Assembly: GCF_029203305.1 (NCBI RefSeq)
Contig: NC_089465.1
Location: 496,001-560,000, forward strand
Origin: Yamadazyma tenuis
Taxonomy: Eukaryota > Ascomycota > Pichiomycetes > Serinales > Debaryomycetaceae
DNA: 64,000 nucleotides
Direction of reading: 5' to 3'
Below are positions 10,175-19,435 of this stretch, piece by piece. A program made the translations under genes and the position numbers. The notes under the pieces were generated by a model. It was not told the origin of the DNA. It made no database searches and was given only the letters and a program-made list of their open reading frames with translations. Each line of letters begins with the position of its first letter. Positions within the stretch are counted from its first letter, which is position 1.

Positions 10175-11788
10175 TCACACATGCATCTCGGCTTCTTTCT
10201 CACTATCCAACTTGGCGATTCCCTGAAGAATTTGCTTTACTCCCAAGGGTTTTGAAGACGTGGGCCAGAGGGAGTCTGTGGCTTTGATGTTTTGGATCTT
10301 GCTCTTATCCACAAAACTCTTGGTGGTTTCGGAGATTTTGGGCACCAACTTACTCTGGGTGCATTTCTCGACGAAGTGGCTGACTTTGGTCAAGGTGTTT
10401 GTGAGGTTGAACAATTCGTCTATCGAGTTCTCCACGTTATCCAGAAACTTATTTGTCACGTCCTTGTAAACAGATGCTACGTGGTCTACCATCTGTTGTC
10501 CAAGAACAGAATCATTGTAATCAACCTCCTTATCCTTACAATGTTTACGTAACGCATTAATGTCCTTTTCGTCGGTGATGTCAATGCTAGTTAGATTCTT
10601 GTCAAGTGTACTAACGTTCCGCTTTTCCATATCTTTCCACTGCTCTTTTTCTCGCTTTAACCGGTTCAACTGCTTGGTGAACTTCTTGATATTCTGTTCA
10701 GTCGTGAGGTTGAGTGGGTTCGGTAACACGATTTCTTGATTGGCAATCATGCCATTATCACCCGAATCGTTGGATAATTCAGGAATGTTATACCAACTGG
10801 TGGATATGGTTCCGTCCTTCAAGTCATGAAGGGTTTCATCTTTGATCACCTTGGCAATATTGATTGCAACCTGGTCGTCCGAGCTTAATAGGCTTTGTTG
10901 GTGTTTCTTATCTTCCTCCTTTATCTTCTTCTTGATACACCAAATCAAAAGTTGTTTCATACGATGAGGTTCCGATAACGATGTGTCAATATGCTTGTAG
11001 TAGTCTTTGGCTAATACGTCTTCATGGGGAGATGCTACCAACCCGTTGCCAATCGACAGCATTCTCTTGCCTCTGTTACTGTAAGAAGACCTACGATCTT
11101 TGTTGTGTTTCTTTCTCGACTTGGTGGGCTCGATGTCCTCATCACTATCGTCTCCACCAGTAAGGTTGATCGTATGGTGGGACACTTGCTCCACATATTC
11201 GTCATCATCAGCAGAAGATGGAGACGGTTCTTTGTACGTACCCTCATACCTAGGTCGTATTGGAGACGAGAGCTTGGCCACATTGCTCGTCTTCTTGATG
11301 CTGGCGATCTTGGTTTTCTTGGGTGGTGGCACCTCCGGCTCGAAGTCCATGGAGTCGAAACTGTCATGGAGGTTGTTATTGGGTAGCTCATCCAATGCTT
11401 GGTTCAACTTGAAGATGGGCGTGCTGATTGGCTTTTGTTTCAGACGCTTCTTGGTGCTCGTAGTCGGCTTGGTACGCTTGTAGAAGAAGCCTTCATCCTC
11501 TTCAAATGTCTTGGACGGCTCACCACCTCGTTTCTTGCTCTTTAAAGAAGAGTCTAGGTCAGCACCGCTATCGGAGGCGTCTGCGGCTGTCTGCGACGAG
11601 AATATGTCATCTAGTCGGTTCAGGCGCCCGAAAATACTCTGTGGAAGTGTCTGTTGGGAACTGGGCTGTGAAGGTGGGTTTATGGTGGGGACTTGGAGGG
11701 TTTTGATGGTTTTTTTGGACCTGGGCTTTCTGGGTTTGACAGAGGGCTTGGTCAGGTTCAGTGCTGTCGGCTTCTTCTTAGGGGCCAT
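10175..11788 (-). CDS. DSN1: Kinetochore MIND/Mis12 complex subunit Dsn1
   Basis: 537 codons from the ATG at 11788 (MAPKKK...). An in-frame ATG at 11935 exists but would put the start 15 bases from the divergent gene. The N-terminal half is basic and disordered. The diagnostic block at about residues 225-290 reads RRSSYSNRGKRMLSIGNG, then a PHEDVLAKDYYKHID segment and LIWCIKK; this is the conserved Dsn1 core. The RRSS and KRMLS serines match the Aurora B/Ipl1 sites that control Dsn1 binding to inner-kinetochore CENP-C. The C-terminal half is coiled coil, which packs into the four-helix MIND rod. It is divergent from the gene at 11950, sharing a 161-base promoter. Confidence 0.86.
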   Translation of the reverse strand: MAPKKKPTALNLTKPSVKPRKPRSKKTIKTLQVPTINPPSQPSSQQTLPQSIFGRLNRLDDIFSSQTAADASDSGADLDSSLKSKKRGGEPSKTFEEDEGFFYKRTKPTTSTKKRLKQKPISTPIFKLNQALDELPNNNLHDSFDSMDFEPEVPPPKKTKIASIKKTSNVAKLSSPIRPRYEGTYKEPSPSSADDDEYVEQVSHHTINLTGGDDSDEDIEPTKSRKKHNKDRRSSYSNRGKRMLSIGNGLVASPHEDVLAKDYYKHIDTSLSEPHRMKQLLIWCIKKKIKEEDKKHQQSLLSSDDQVAINIAKVIKDETLHDLKDGTISTSWYNIPELSNDSGDNGMIANQEIVLPNPLNLTTEQNIKKFTKQLNRLKREKEQWKDMEKRNVSTLDKNLTSIDITDEKDINALRKHCKDKEVDYNDSVLGQQMVDHVASVYKDVTNKFLDNVENSIDELFNLTNTLTKVSHFVEKCTQSKLVPKISETTKSFVDKSKIQNIKATDSLWPTSSKPLGVKQILQGIAKLDSEKEAEMHV

Positions 11789-11949
11789 GGCGACAGATTC
11801 TGCAAAGTGAGGGTGCGGAAAAGGTATCAGATTGGGCCTTTTGAGTGTAGTCCTTGTGAGGATCAATGTTTGGTGTTTGTTTATTTTGTTTTGGTTTCTG
11901 GCGCGCATCCAAAACCTGTTTGTGATAAGATCCATACTCTGTATATCTG

Positions 11950-13539
11950 ATGACTACAGAATGGAAAGAGATCTCAGAGTGTGGCAGGTACATCGCACTG
12001 TTTCTGCCGTACGTGTTTACGTTGAAGGTGTTTGAAATCCGATCCAAGCGGTTGTTGAATTCGTATGATGTAAGTGATGGGGTGAGACTGCACTTGGTGT
12101 TAAAGAGACTACCTGCGGATATCAAGATCGGGAGAATACGATGGGAGCATACGCTAGATGGTGTGAGTACGAAGGTGGCTGTTCTGGTGGAAAACTATTC
12201 GATAGTGGCCATCTATGACATTTTCACCTATTCGGATCCGATTATCATTCAACAAGAGGCTTCTGAGGGCATACAAGACTTCTACTGGATCCCACCCGTG
12301 GCTGAGCAACAACAGGAAGAAGAAGGCTCGTACACAAACTCGAAACAGTTGATTGTGTACACGAAAAATCATTTGCAAGTGAAGCTATACTCTCTTGATT
12401 GTGTACAAATTGTGTGGAAACTCACCAAACCGGTTTCCAAGACACCAATTTTCAATCCACAAACACCAAATATGTGGTCACTAGTACTTGAGAGCCGGTC
12501 AGCTGAGGTCAACGACCAGAACCCCATTGTTTATCACTTTTATAACGAAGGGTCGGTGAGCAAATTGCTTTATAGATTCAAACTACCTAACCCGTTGCTA
12601 TCGGACGACTTTGACCTTCACTGGAGTTATTCTGGTAAGTGGCTTATCTATTTGAACAGTGCCGACTCGCTTTTCGGGTTCAATTTGCAGGTGTTTAACT
12701 CGCTCGGAGTTAATAAGAGAAAGTTTAACCTATCGGAGTTCATACCTACGGGAGACCCCATCATTAACTTGAACTGGTTGAACGATGGTTTAGGAGGCGA
12801 TGACTCACCGGTGAAGTTTGGGGCTACCGAGTACTTTGTTACAAACATAAGCATCGATTCCATCACTGACTATATTATGGTGCTAACGAGCGATTCTGAG
12901 GAGATCGAAATCATCACCATTTCTGTGAAAGACTTCCGAGTTGTCAGCAGAGAGAAGGTACGAAACTTTGTGGGTGCCCAAATATGGAGAGAAAGTTATG
13001 ACGGAGCAAATATTCACTACGTACAGAGTAAACTAGATGTACGGAAAGAGATGAAGATCAAGCGAGTGTTCAGTTTCAAAAAAAAAGACGTCAAGTACTT
13101 GGTGGTCCAGTTCCCCGACTCGATTCTTGTCAACGAGATCATAATAAACGATGAAACCCTCAACAGTCTGATAGTTTTCAAGCCAATCCATTATATTGTC
13201 ACAGATAAAATAATTACCGTGAAGCTACTCATGGATGAGTTAGTGGTTCTGACGCCCAGTCATGTTTTTGCGTTCGATTTCAAGGCCCTCCGTATTCTAC
13301 ACGAAGGCCCCACTGGTGGACAAATTGCATACTTGGATGAACCTGTGGTGGTTGTGTACGACGATGATGGTGGTGATGACTGGACCATCAAGAGCCAACA
13401 ACAGCGGAAAGCGTATACAAAACAGATTTCACCACGGAAACGGTTTGAGAGAGTTATGGACAGTGGTAGGTACCTTGGGAACAGCTTTACAGAGGAGAAC
13501 ACCGACACGTTTATCAACAAACGACTTCGGAAAAACTAG
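11950..13539 (+). CDS. WD-repeat-like protein, possibly WRAP73/WDR8 family
   Basis: 529 codons from the ATG at 11950. The N-terminus (SECGRYIALFLPYVFTLKVF, then RIRWE and VAVLVENYSIVAIYDI) has the spacing of degenerate beta-propeller blades. A later LHWSYSGKWLIYL repeats it. This layout resembles WRAP73/WDR8, a spindle-pole protein that works with Msd1/SSX2IP in minus-end anchoring, but the match is by pattern only. No canonical WD dipeptides are well kept. The C-terminus is basic (QQQRKAYTKQISPRKRF), ending RLRKN. It is divergent with DSN1 and ends 35 bases from the convergent RSM27 stop. Coding is sure; identity is tentative. Confidence 0.5.
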   Translation: MTTEWKEISECGRYIALFLPYVFTLKVFEIRSKRLLNSYDVSDGVRLHLVLKRLPADIKIGRIRWEHTLDGVSTKVAVLVENYSIVAIYDIFTYSDPIIIQQEASEGIQDFYWIPPVAEQQQEEEGSYTNSKQLIVYTKNHLQVKLYSLDCVQIVWKLTKPVSKTPIFNPQTPNMWSLVLESRSAEVNDQNPIVYHFYNEGSVSKLLYRFKLPNPLLSDDFDLHWSYSGKWLIYLNSADSLFGFNLQVFNSLGVNKRKFNLSEFIPTGDPIINLNWLNDGLGGDDSPVKFGATEYFVTNISIDSITDYIMVLTSDSEEIEIITISVKDFRVVSREKVRNFVGAQIWRESYDGANIHYVQSKLDVRKEMKIKRVFSFKKKDVKYLVVQFPDSILVNEIIINDETLNSLIVFKPIHYIVTDKIITVKLLMDELVVLTPSHVFAFDFKALRILHEGPTGGQIAYLDEPVVVVYDDDGGDDWTIKSQQQRKAYTKQISPRKRFERVMDSGRYLGNSFTEENTDTFINKRLRKN

Positions 13540-13574
13540 TTATGGCATTTATTGGTATATGTACAAGATTATTA

Positions 13575-13886
13575 TCAACTGGACTTCTTCTTTGGGGCAC
13601 CCTTATTTCTCTTCTTTCTGCTTATAACCATGTTCATACGAATCTCTTCTCTTGGGTCAACCAACTTCAATTCGGGGAACCATTCTTTGAAATCTTTGAA
13701 GGTTGGCATCGAGTCGTTAGTTCCGTAGTACTTGACGACTTCAGGGCCCTTCAAGGGGGCTCTTAATATTTTTGCCCCATTTCTGACACTTTGGGGGTTC
13801 CATATCTCACCGAAGATTTCGGCAGACAACTTCTTTGCCTGAAGAAGTCTTTCTTTGGTTGGCAACTTCTTCAACACAACAGACAT
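13575..13886 (-). CDS. RSM27: Mitochondrial small-subunit ribosomal protein mS33 (Rsm27)
   Basis: 103 codons from the ATG at 13886, the right size for this small protein. The sequence has the mS33 pattern: a short basic N-terminal helix, KLSAEIFGEIWNP, RNGAKILRAPLKGP and VVKYYG, then a Lys/Arg-rich tail (SRKKRNKGAPKKK). It is a structural subunit of the mitochondrial 37S ribosome. The positively charged N-terminus (MSVVLKKLPTKERLL) could itself act as the import signal. Convergent with the upstream WD-like gene. Confidence 0.8.
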   Translation of the reverse strand: MSVVLKKLPTKERLLQAKKLSAEIFGEIWNPQSVRNGAKILRAPLKGPEVVKYYGTNDSMPTFKDFKEWFPELKLVDPREEIRMNMVISRKKRNKGAPKKKSS

Positions 13887-14122
13887 GCTTGGAGAAAAAA
13901 TATTGGAAAATGCGAATATTTAAAGGAGGTCGTGCGAAGGCCATAGTTGTACAAGAGAAATGCTCAAATAAGGGTACCGGTGCTACTGGCCTGTGGTTAG
14001 AGCCGTAAGTAGTAAGAATAAAGACAATCCAGAGTTGTAAACAAACAAACAGGGTTTAGGGTGTAATATACTATTATTTGTCCTACTGAAATTTTAAGCT
14101 GCAAATATTGGGTGCGAGTAAT

Positions 14123-15160
14123 CTATAACTTCACCTGAAAGTCCTTGTAATTTGTGGTTTCTTCGGGAATGGTGTCAAACCCCTTGAACGCCAATGTCAA
14201 GCCCTCCTGGGCCACCGTCGCGAGCTTTTTCCCGCTTTTGTTATAAAAATACCCTCTCACCAAAGTCCGATTATTCGACACCCTGCGGGCCTGATAATTA
14301 AACGTGAGCCAGTCGTTGCAAATATCAAAGTCGCTCGAGTCTTGCGTGTGAAAATAAATATGATGATCCAAAGACATAGCGTTATAGTGGAAAATATGCA
14401 ACATGTTCAAAGATATGTTCATCAATAATTTTGCATCCTTGTCCAAGTCCACCTCCTGGAACGCTTTCGTCTCGGTAGGGTTCCAGGGCGCGTGCAACAC
14501 CCGCGCTAAGGTGGTGAGAAACGCGCTGTCGCTCACACCGCCAATTCCCACAAGCCCAAATCTTGGATCTTTGAACTGGTTGTTGTGCTGGTGGATCCCG
14601 CTCCAGATATTGATCCACCTGTCAGCTGGGCTTAACGCCTTCTCCTCTGGTACCAATGTCGGGTCCACAAACTCGTCGGTATATGCGTTTCGAATGTAGT
14701 CAGTGTGCCGAAGCGTGTGGAGAGCACCAGGATCGCGGTATTGGTGATGGGATGGTTGTGGGTGTTTCTGGAAGTCGAATGTGTCGTCGACCGCAGCGCC
14801 TTTGCGGATACAAGTCACAAGCGCCGTGAATTTGATTTCTCCGTCCTGAATGGCGTGAATGGATCTGTTGATAATATCTCCGTCATCATTGATTTTGAGG
14901 ACTTTGAAGGTCATGGGCGTCGACGCCTTCCCGGGACCAATGAAGTACGAGTGAAAGGCGAGCGGCGTGAAGTCGGCGGGTGAGCTGGTGATTCCCACTA
15001 AAAGGGCCTGTGCAATGGTGTTACCTCCATAAACACCTCTGGCAGCACCAATGGGGAGCCGCAACGGGTGGGCACCCACGTAAGTTTCTTCGTCCACCTT
15101 GACGATACGGAAAGCCTCTTCGAGGTCCTCGATGTATTCCAGGGTCTGTCTCTGAGGCAT
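14123..15160 (-). CDS. TES1: Acyl-CoA thioesterase of the TesB/ACOT8 (Tes1) family
   Basis: 345 codons from the ATG at 15160, typical for the double-hotdog TesB enzymes. The N-terminal hotdog includes RGVYGGNTIAQAL and FHSYFIGPG; the C-terminal one includes 'SLDHHIYFH' and YQARRVSNNRTLVRGYFYN followed by VAQEG, the Asp/Ser-Thr/Gln catalytic set of this family. These enzymes cleave acyl-CoA to free fatty acid and CoA in peroxisomes, balancing beta-oxidation. The C-terminal tripeptide is VKL, which keeps Lys-Leu but not the usual small residue of a PTS1, so peroxisomal import by this tail is uncertain. Some yeasts carry several paralogues, so the symbol is by family only. Confidence 0.8.
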   Translation of the reverse strand: MPQRQTLEYIEDLEEAFRIVKVDEETYVGAHPLRLPIGAARGVYGGNTIAQALLVGITSSPADFTPLAFHSYFIGPGKASTPMTFKVLKINDDGDIINRSIHAIQDGEIKFTALVTCIRKGAAVDDTFDFQKHPQPSHHQYRDPGALHTLRHTDYIRNAYTDEFVDPTLVPEEKALSPADRWINIWSGIHQHNNQFKDPRFGLVGIGGVSDSAFLTTLARVLHAPWNPTETKAFQEVDLDKDAKLLMNISLNMLHIFHYNAMSLDHHIYFHTQDSSDFDICNDWLTFNYQARRVSNNRTLVRGYFYNKSGKKLATVAQEGLTLAFKGFDTIPEETTNYKDFQVKL

Positions 15161-15316
15161 TTGGTTTTTTTGTATGGGGGAGAATGGAGGTATTTATGTC
15201 ATGTGCCCCACAATAGTGCGGATGCACATGAAGATGCAATAGCTGGGTGCGAAAATATGGAAGAACGCTCGGCCGGTACTCAGTAGCTTTCAATAGCTTT
15301 TGTTAATGGGACCCCT

Positions 15317-15391
15317 ATCACTCTTCAGACAATCACTCTTCAGACAATCACTCTTCAGACAATCACTCTTCAGGCTATCACTCTTCAGGCT
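15317..15391. repeat. Five tandem copies of a 15-bp unit
   Basis: Unit ATCACTCTTCAGACA, three identical copies (15317-15361), followed by two copies ending GGCT instead of GACA (15362-15391). The copies are back to back without spacers, typical of a minisatellite. Confidence 0.95.
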
Positions 15392-15680
15392 ATTGGCTTT
15401 TTGTGGTTCCCACGCCAAAACTAATAGTTATGCACTTCATAGTCAACAATTTCTTCAGTACCACCATACTGAGCCAAACTGCAAACGTCAAGATGAGAAT
15501 TATTTCTGTAGCCAATTTGTCATTGTAGTAGTCTCTACCACAAACCCCTTTTCTCGAAATATGTGCATGATTTTTCGTAGCTGCTAATGAAAAGAAAATC
15601 GTTGTATTTTTGCCCACTAGTACAAACACTTTTTAACCAACTCCTAGGTTAAATATTAACCAAGCAGTAAAATGATCATA

Positions 15681-15720
15681 ATCAGTAAGCAAATTCGTAA
15701 AGCAAAATTTGCTTACTGAT
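15681..15720. repeat. Perfect 15-bp inverted repeat with 10-bp loop
   Basis: Left arm ATCAGTAAGCAAATT at 15681-15695 and its exact reverse complement at 15706-15720, separated by 10 bases. It could be a hairpin near the POM34-like 3' end, or a remnant of a small inverted-repeat element. No flanking target duplication is obvious. Confidence 0.9.
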
Positions 15721-15990
15721 ACAATTTTTAGACTCAATATTTCCTTGTGGTTTAAAGTAAAAATGTGTACATTAGTATATGCTATGCTAGGCTATCATTA
15801 GAATCTCACAGACTACTCACACACCAATGAAACCAAGGTGATATATCGCCTTAGACCATCAGACCGGGTGAGTAGGGCTTCAAGTTTACGCTGTGATCGA
15901 GTTTTTGTGGGTAAAAAGAGCCTATTAACCACAATTCAATTCTTGGATCAACAGTATTCCTTTCCCTCTTGTTCCTTTATCTCCTTTTCC

Positions 15991-16725
15991 TTACGTGAAT
16001 CCGAACTGGCTGTACCGGGCTTTTTCCACCTTGACATCAACATCCTCATCAAGAGTGTCAAGACCGAGCAATACTCTCTGTTTATTATTCAACGGCAAGT
16101 CCACACACTGGTCCTTCAATTTGAACAACCGGTAAACACATCGCAAAATCACCAACACCTGAGCCAAAACGATCACACTAACCGGATAATGAAGGATATT
16201 GACTGACACAACCTTCTTGACCAACTGGATCCATAGTATTACCACCACTCCTGTTGATATACGCTTGATCTCAACCGCCCGATTCACCTGACGGCCCAAA
16301 GCTTGTTGTATCACGGGGTTTTCCCACTCGCCCGTAGGTATAGATGTCTGTTCAGTATCAAGATCTTGTTGTTCTGGTGTAGGTGTGGCCATAAGAGGAT
16401 AATTCCTTTTGATAATAGGAGGAAGAAAGCTCTTGATACCGAACTGGTTATCGATGTTTGATGATGACGGAGGCTTGTAGTATACGGACTTTTTAGAAGA
16501 TGACCGACTAAACAAGTCATTTTGTTTGTTTGTTAGTTTTGTTTTGGAGAGCTGGATTGCAATCTCATTCAACGGTTTTAACTCTTCTTGAGGGGAGACT
16601 TCAGGCACTGCCTTACACGGGGGCTCCCTTTGAAGCTTCGACTCCAACTCCAAGTTGATGGGTCGGTCAGGTAGCCGCTTCAACGGGGTATGGAATGCAC
16701 TCATATTAGCAGTAGAATCATTCAT
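15991..16725 (-). CDS. POM34: Probable nuclear-pore membrane protein Pom34
   Basis: 244 codons from the ATG at 16725. The frame also has an ATG at 16812, but that base overlaps the stop of the hexose transporter upstream, so I prefer 16725 (16704 also possible). The N-terminal two thirds is polar and disordered. Residues about 165-215 hold two hydrophobic segments (VVVILWIQLV and SVIVLAQVLVILRCVY), followed by DLPLNNKQRVLLGL, the short motif I associate with Pom34 tails. Pom34 is part of the pore membrane ring with Pom152 and Ndc1. Identification is by this motif and topology only. Confidence 0.55.
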   Translation of the reverse strand: MNDSTANMSAFHTPLKRLPDRPINLELESKLQREPPCKAVPEVSPQEELKPLNEIAIQLSKTKLTNKQNDLFSRSSSKKSVYYKPPSSSNIDNQFGIKSFLPPIIKRNYPLMATPTPEQQDLDTEQTSIPTGEWENPVIQQALGRQVNRAVEIKRISTGVVVILWIQLVKKVVSVNILHYPVSVIVLAQVLVILRCVYRLFKLKDQCVDLPLNNKQRVLLGLDTLDEDVDVKVEKARYSQFGFT

Positions 16726-16811
16726 CGCTAAATAGAAAGAAAAGTTATACTCCGCGCGCGCTTTTGAAATGAGTTCTATATTGTCTATTTGCATATTTAA
16801 ATCGTTAAGCA

Positions 16812-18464
16812 TTAAGCTTCAGTGTCATGTTCGGATCTTTCGAATCCGCTGGCATATGCCATTTTTTCGGCGTTGGTGGGAGGAACCCAGGAACCAGACT
16901 TCCATGGGGCGATGTTTTGTCTGTACAATTCGTCAACTTCTTCCAATGTTAAACCCTTAGTTTCACTGACAAAGAAGTACACGTAAAAGAAGGAGAACAA
17001 AAGACAGCCGCTAAACACAAAACCGTAGTAGAAGTGGATCTTTGCGGTGATAAAAGGAGTGAAGAATGAAATCAAGAAACCCCACATCCAGTTGGCAGCA
17101 GTAGCAACAGCCATACCCTTAGATCTGATTCTTAATGGGTAACTTTCAGAAACAATACAGTAGACACCACCGGCCCAGGTGGATGCAAAGAAGAAGATGA
17201 ACAAACAAGTAATGAAAATCATAGCGTTACCAGTGGAAGTTCTGGTCTCACCCCCATATCCACCGATGTACAAATGAACAGAACCTAACACCGCATAGAT
17301 GATGAAACAGATGAACATACTCACGGAACCAACCAACAAACAGGTTCTTCTACCGAATCTTTCAATGGCGTAAATACCAACAAAGGTGGAAGCAAAGTTG
17401 ACCACACCCAAAACGATAGAGGTTTGGAAAGAATCCGTCAACCCAACCGATTTGAAAATGGTGGTACCATAGTAGAAAAAGTAGTTGTTACCGGTCAATT
17501 GTTGTAAGGATTGTAACATAACACCCATTATGACTCTTTGAAAGATCTTTGGTTGACCAGTGATCAATTCCTTCCACGAAGCGTTACCAGCCAACTTTTC
17601 TCTGTTGACACCGGCTTGAATCAACTCGATTTCGGCGTGCACCGCTGGATCGTCCACAGAAACCTTGTTGGCTCTAGAAATAGATTTCATGGCATCTTCT
17701 ATTCTGTCCTTTTCAACCAAGTATCTTGGAGATTCAGGCATAGAAACCATACCGACAACCATGAAGATGGCCCAGGCAAAACACAATCCCAATGGGATTC
17801 TCCATTGCCTAGAGTCGGTATAAGTCTTAGTACCGTAGTTGGTACAGTAACCTAAGAAGATACCCAAGGTGATAAACAATTGGAAACAGCACACCAAAGT
17901 ACCTCTGACCTTCTTTGGGGAAGTTTCCGAAATCATCATAGGGGATACCACAGAAACAGTACCGACGGCCAAACCAGTGACCAATCTTCCGATGAAGTAT
18001 TGGTACCATTTTGTAGTAGATGAGATTTGAATAATAATACCAACCACGTAAATGGCCATAGCAAACATTAAACCGATTCTTCTTCCATACATGTCAGCAG
18101 ATTTGGAGAGGAAAATACCTCCGATAGCGCAACCGACGTTGAAAATAGAAACAATCAACCCGGTTCTGACGTTTGACAAGTAGTATTCACCTGAACCACT
18201 CAACTGACCGAATCTTTGCTTGAAATCGGTCATATTCACGAAACCAGAAATGGTACCGGTATCGAAACCGAAAACAAAACCACCGAAAGCAACCAATAAG
18301 CAGAAGAAAGAAATCGAAAGGTAATCCTTAAAAGACTTGTCTTGGTCTTCTAAAGTTGGTCTTTCTTCTTGCAACTGTTCTTCCTTTTCGAATTTATGTT
18401 CGACAACTGATGTGTTGTCGACAGGAGTTTGAGTTCCACTTGGAACTGGACTTGAGTCAGACAT
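16812..18464 (-). CDS. Hexose transporter, MFS sugar porter (HXT/HGT type)
   Basis: 550 codons from the ATG at 18464. Twelve membrane spans between hydrophilic ends. Sugar-porter signatures: [11 protein letters not shown] in TM1, the DMYGRR loop, [19 protein letters not shown] after TM6, [13 protein letters not shown] in TM7, GRRTCLLVG, and [14 protein letters not shown] after TM12. The [13 protein letters not shown] segment and overall length are those of yeast glucose/fructose facilitators of the HXT/RAG1 type. The 5' region (18465-19435) is rich in Rgt1-like sites, fitting glucose-induced expression. The gene is long in TTC/ACC-type codons, suggesting high expression. The specific paralogue cannot be named. 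Confidence 0.93.
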   Translation of the reverse strand: MSDSSPVPSGTQTPVDNTSVVEHKFEKEEQLQEERPTLEDQDKSFKDYLSISFFCLLVAFGGFVFGFDTGTISGFVNMTDFKQRFGQLSGSGEYYLSNVRTGLIVSIFNVGCAIGGIFLSKSADMYGRRIGLMFAMAIYVVGIIIQISSTTKWYQYFIGRLVTGLAVGTVSVVSPMMISETSPKKVRGTLVCCFQLFITLGIFLGYCTNYGTKTYTDSRQWRIPLGLCFAWAIFMVVGMVSMPESPRYLVEKDRIEDAMKSISRANKVSVDDPAVHAEIELIQAGVNREKLAGNASWKELITGQPKIFQRVIMGVMLQSLQQLTGNNYFFYYGTTIFKSVGLTDSFQTSIVLGVVNFASTFVGIYAIERFGRRTCLLVGSVSMFICFIIYAVLGSVHLYIGGYGGETRTSTGNAMIFITCLFIFFFASTWAGGVYCIVSESYPLRIRSKGMAVATAANWMWGFLISFFTPFITAKIHFYYGFVFSGCLLFSFFYVYFFVSETKGLTLEEVDELYRQNIAPWKSGSWVPPTNAEKMAYASGFERSEHDTEA

Positions 18465-18580
18465 ATTATAAACTTAAATTAGTTATCAAAGTATGACAAT
18501 GATATTAAAAAAAGTAGATGGAGTTTAGCAGTCTTTTATATTAAAAAAATGTTATTCTGCGATTTGCTGCCCAGCTCTTT

Positions 18581-18876
18581 CGGATAAACAGAAAAAAAAA
18601 AGTCACACAACGCATCATTACAGTTTCTCCGAGATTTTCCCAAATATGCGGAGGGCTCAAGACCAGCAGTTTTTCTCATTGGTTCTCCAGAAAAATCAGC
18701 GCTTTTACACAGTTCCCCATGGGAATAAATTCTACAATGAGGAGATTTTTTTCACCAGATATTTCTAACAAAGACCACTTTAGCAGATAGTTTTTCCGGT
18801 GACCCTGATCATCGGCGTCAGGCTAAAACTATATGCTGATCCTTTTTGCATCGGCATTAAGGCCATGGTTTACGGC

Positions 18877-18907
<31 letters not shown>

Positions 18908-19410
18908 ACAGATAAGTCTACGCGGAAGGGATGGGAGTTCCCCGATCCCATATATTTCTCCAACGTCCATTGTATGTAGTGGCGGAGAAATCCCCAAAGT
19001 TTCTGCACAAAAAGTTAAAGAATGATAGTCCTTAATTTGGCGGAGAATTGTTTTTCCGTCGAAAAAGAAAATATGCTGGTAATCATAACGGATTCATGCA
19101 GGTCTGTATTTTTATTCCGGATGGTGTCTCCGTGCACGGTTTTTCCGTGTGCACCCATCACCTGTTTTTTTTCCATAGTAAACCTGATGTTATTGGGAAC
19201 GTACGATGTGCTTCCTCCTTGTAAGTTATAGTTGAACCTACAATAAGAATTAATACAGGGTTTTAAATCACCATTATTTCTGTGGGGGCCAGCGGAACTT
19301 ACGGCCTGTTCGTAGTTGCTGCCCATACCACGTTACAAGCCTTGCCATATGTAATATGCAAACTAGAGCGGAAGTAAAAATGAAACTCGGTTGTATTGGT
19401 ACACGGAAAA
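18581..19410 (-). promoter_or_regulatory. Cluster of nine Rgt1-like CGGANNA sites upstream of the hexose transporter
   Basis: Matches to CGGANNA on either strand: 18581-18587 (+), 18625-18631 (-), 18792-18798 (-), 18983-18989 (+), 19041-19047 (+), 19052-19058 (-), 19113-19119 (-), 19141-19147 (-) and 19404-19410 (+). A 970-base region would give about two by chance. CGGANNA is the site of Rgt1, the Zn2Cys6 repressor of hexose transporter genes in yeasts. The sites lie 117-946 bases before the transporter ATG. The rest of the 18465-19435 gap is AT-rich with no credible gene. Confidence 0.55.
18880..18907. repeat. TA dinucleotide microsatellite
   Basis: About 14 uninterrupted TA units within the transporter upstream region, about 416 bases before its ATG. 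It is too far upstream to be the core TATA box but may keep the region nucleosome-poor. Confidence 0.95.
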
Positions 19411-19435
19411 ACAATATAGACTACCGTGTATTTAA

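Larger units (their letters stand above)
15161..15990. other. 830-base intergenic region with two repeat structures
   Basis: Non-coding gap upstream of the TES-type gene and downstream of the POM34-like gene. It holds a 15-bp tandem repeat (15317-15391) and a perfect inverted repeat (15681-15720). The rest is AT-rich. A 95-codon frame at 15300-15587 is made mainly of the tandem repeat and lacks any credible protein feature. I see no tRNA-like fold. Confidence 0.6.

Noticed and set aside
15300..15587. 95-codon frame on + strand
   Set aside because: Mostly the 15-bp repeat translated; no domain or sensible composition.
19015..19326. 103-codon frame on - strand in the transporter upstream region
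   Set aside because: No recognisable motif; it overlaps several regulatory-like CGGANNA sites, so likely chance.
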